Below, in pieces: positions 5,736 to 6,078 of a stretch of 6,078 nt of DNA (within the stretch, counting starts at the first letter, position 1; the number at the start of each line of letters is the position of its first letter). The stretch covers positions 1 to 6,078 of the forward strand of contig RECT01000342.1 of NCBI GenBank assembly GCA_007693875.1, in the 5' to 3' direction. The translations under genes were made by a program, and so were the position numbers. The notes beneath the pieces are model-generated. The model was not told the origin of the DNA. It worked only from the letters and a program-made list of their open reading frames with translations, and searched no databases. This stretch comes from Spirulina sp. DLM2.Bin59. Lineage in GTDB: Bacteria; Cyanobacteriota; Cyanobacteriia; Cyanobacteriales; Spirulinaceae.

Positions 5736-5998
5736 TTAGGGTTTGTTGTTGAGGGTTTGCCAAAGTTGAGCGAGTCGGCTCTGGGCAATTTGCTCACGAT
5801 AATAGTTGAGTTGATCGCTGTAGGGTTTACCGTGAAGGGCTTGGTAGGTTTGGATGTTGCACTGTTGGCGGTGGGCCATGAAGTCAAATTCGATGGTGAT
5901 GATGGTTTGGTCGTCCATGGGTTTAGGGTGTTGCAGTAGGTTTGGAGGATGTTTTGTAAGGTTTGGCGATATTGGTCAATGGGGGTTAGGGTTGCCAT
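5736..5998 (-). pseudogene. Small hypothetical gene, apparently split by a -1 frameshift
   Basis: Two overlapping frames look like parts of one gene. From ATG 5998 the first frame encodes MATLTPIDQYRQTLQNILQ and on to Leu25. The second frame, with its own ATG at 5918, encodes 60 residues from MDDQTIITIEFDF to LWQTLNNKP and stops at TAA 5736-5738. Both parts share codon preference (ACC, CAA, AAC, CTC). Past 5918 the first frame turns into low-complexity Ser/Thr/Pro/Asn sequence and runs into the COP23 gene, as expected of a wrong frame. Joining them at 5918-5924 gives a product of about 87 residues. One lost base in TAAA would explain it; so would ribosomal slippage, or the 60-residue ORF (5736-5918) may be made alone. 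The YRQ-LQ-IL-Y opening recalls XisI-type proteins, but the rest does not match convincingly. Function unknown. Confidence 0.5.
5918..5924 (-). other. Possible slippery heptamer A-AAC-CCA
   Basis: In the first frame of the small minus-strand gene, codons 25-27 are CTA AAC CCA, giving A_AAC_CCA, which formally fits the X_XXY_YYZ pattern for -1 slippage. After slipping, reading continues AAA CCC ATG GAC straight into the 60-residue frame. GC-rich CCC in the second half is not a strong slippage signal and no clear stimulatory hairpin was seen, so a simple deletion remains likelier. Confidence 0.25.
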
Positions 5999-6078
5999 TA
6001 ATGATTGGGGTTACAGCTTGTTTACCAGTTGATTAACACATTACCCTCATTTAACCCTGGGCATTGCAGCGGTTCCGC

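Noticed and set aside
5690..5917. Continuation of the frame from ATG 5998 down to a stop at 5690 (102 residues in all)
   Set aside because: After about residue 27 it becomes low-complexity Ser/Thr/Pro/Asn sequence and overlaps the COP23 gene by 46 bp, while the other frame shows a balanced protein with good codon use.
5999..6078. Start of another gene, RNA gene or regulator site at the right edge
   Set aside because: I see no coding frame, tRNA-like fold or convincing promoter in these 80 bp; GTTGATTAAC is only a near-palindrome and does not fit the NtcA spacing.
1..6078. CRISPR array, transposase or toxin-antitoxin pair
   Set aside because: No regularly spaced direct repeats, no transposase motifs with terminal inverted repeats, and no pair of small adjacent genes matching known toxin-antitoxin families were found.

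Overview
The window looks like chromosomal DNA from a cyanobacterium. The octamer GCGATCGC (the HIP1 palindrome typical of cyanobacterial genomes) occurs ten times in about 6 kb. One gene encodes a COP23-type protein, a family known from cyanobacteria, and an intergenic sequence resembles the AAGTCCCCC/GGGGGATT repeats common in these genomes. Most starts lack a Shine-Dalgarno sequence, which is also usual there. I cannot name the genus.

Layout, left to right. Three genes lie on the minus strand: a PfkB/adenosine-kinase-type sugar kinase whose C-terminus runs off the left edge (1-836), an ABC-2 permease (970-1842) and a DrrA-type ABC ATPase (1931-2956). The ATPase is transcribed first, then the permease, then possibly the kinase. 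From a 90-bp divergent intergenic region (2957-3046) the plus strand carries a large ArnT/PMT-like membrane glycosyltransferase (3047-4627), a small predicted exported protein with a coiled-coil tail (4694-5038) and a membrane-anchored COP23 protein (5142-5735). A short minus-strand gene (5736-5998) converges on the COP23 gene, with the two stop codons touching. It appears to be read in two frames.

Function. ATPase and permease form a two-component exporter of the daunorubicin-resistance (DrrAB) type. The divergent GT-C glycosyltransferase would act at the outer face of the membrane on a polyprenyl-phosphate-linked sugar. Both are envelope functions, but nothing here identifies the exported substrate or shows a shared pathway. 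The two proteins that follow are also predicted to be exported or membrane-anchored, so 3047-5735 is a run of envelope genes.

I did not find a clear new system. The items most worth checking are the apparent -1 frameshift at 5918-5924, the exported protein whose tail resembles the end of cyanobacterial Uma2 proteins, the inverted repeat over a candidate kinase promoter, and the repeat inserted between the two ABC genes. No rRNA, tRNA, CRISPR array or transposase was seen.
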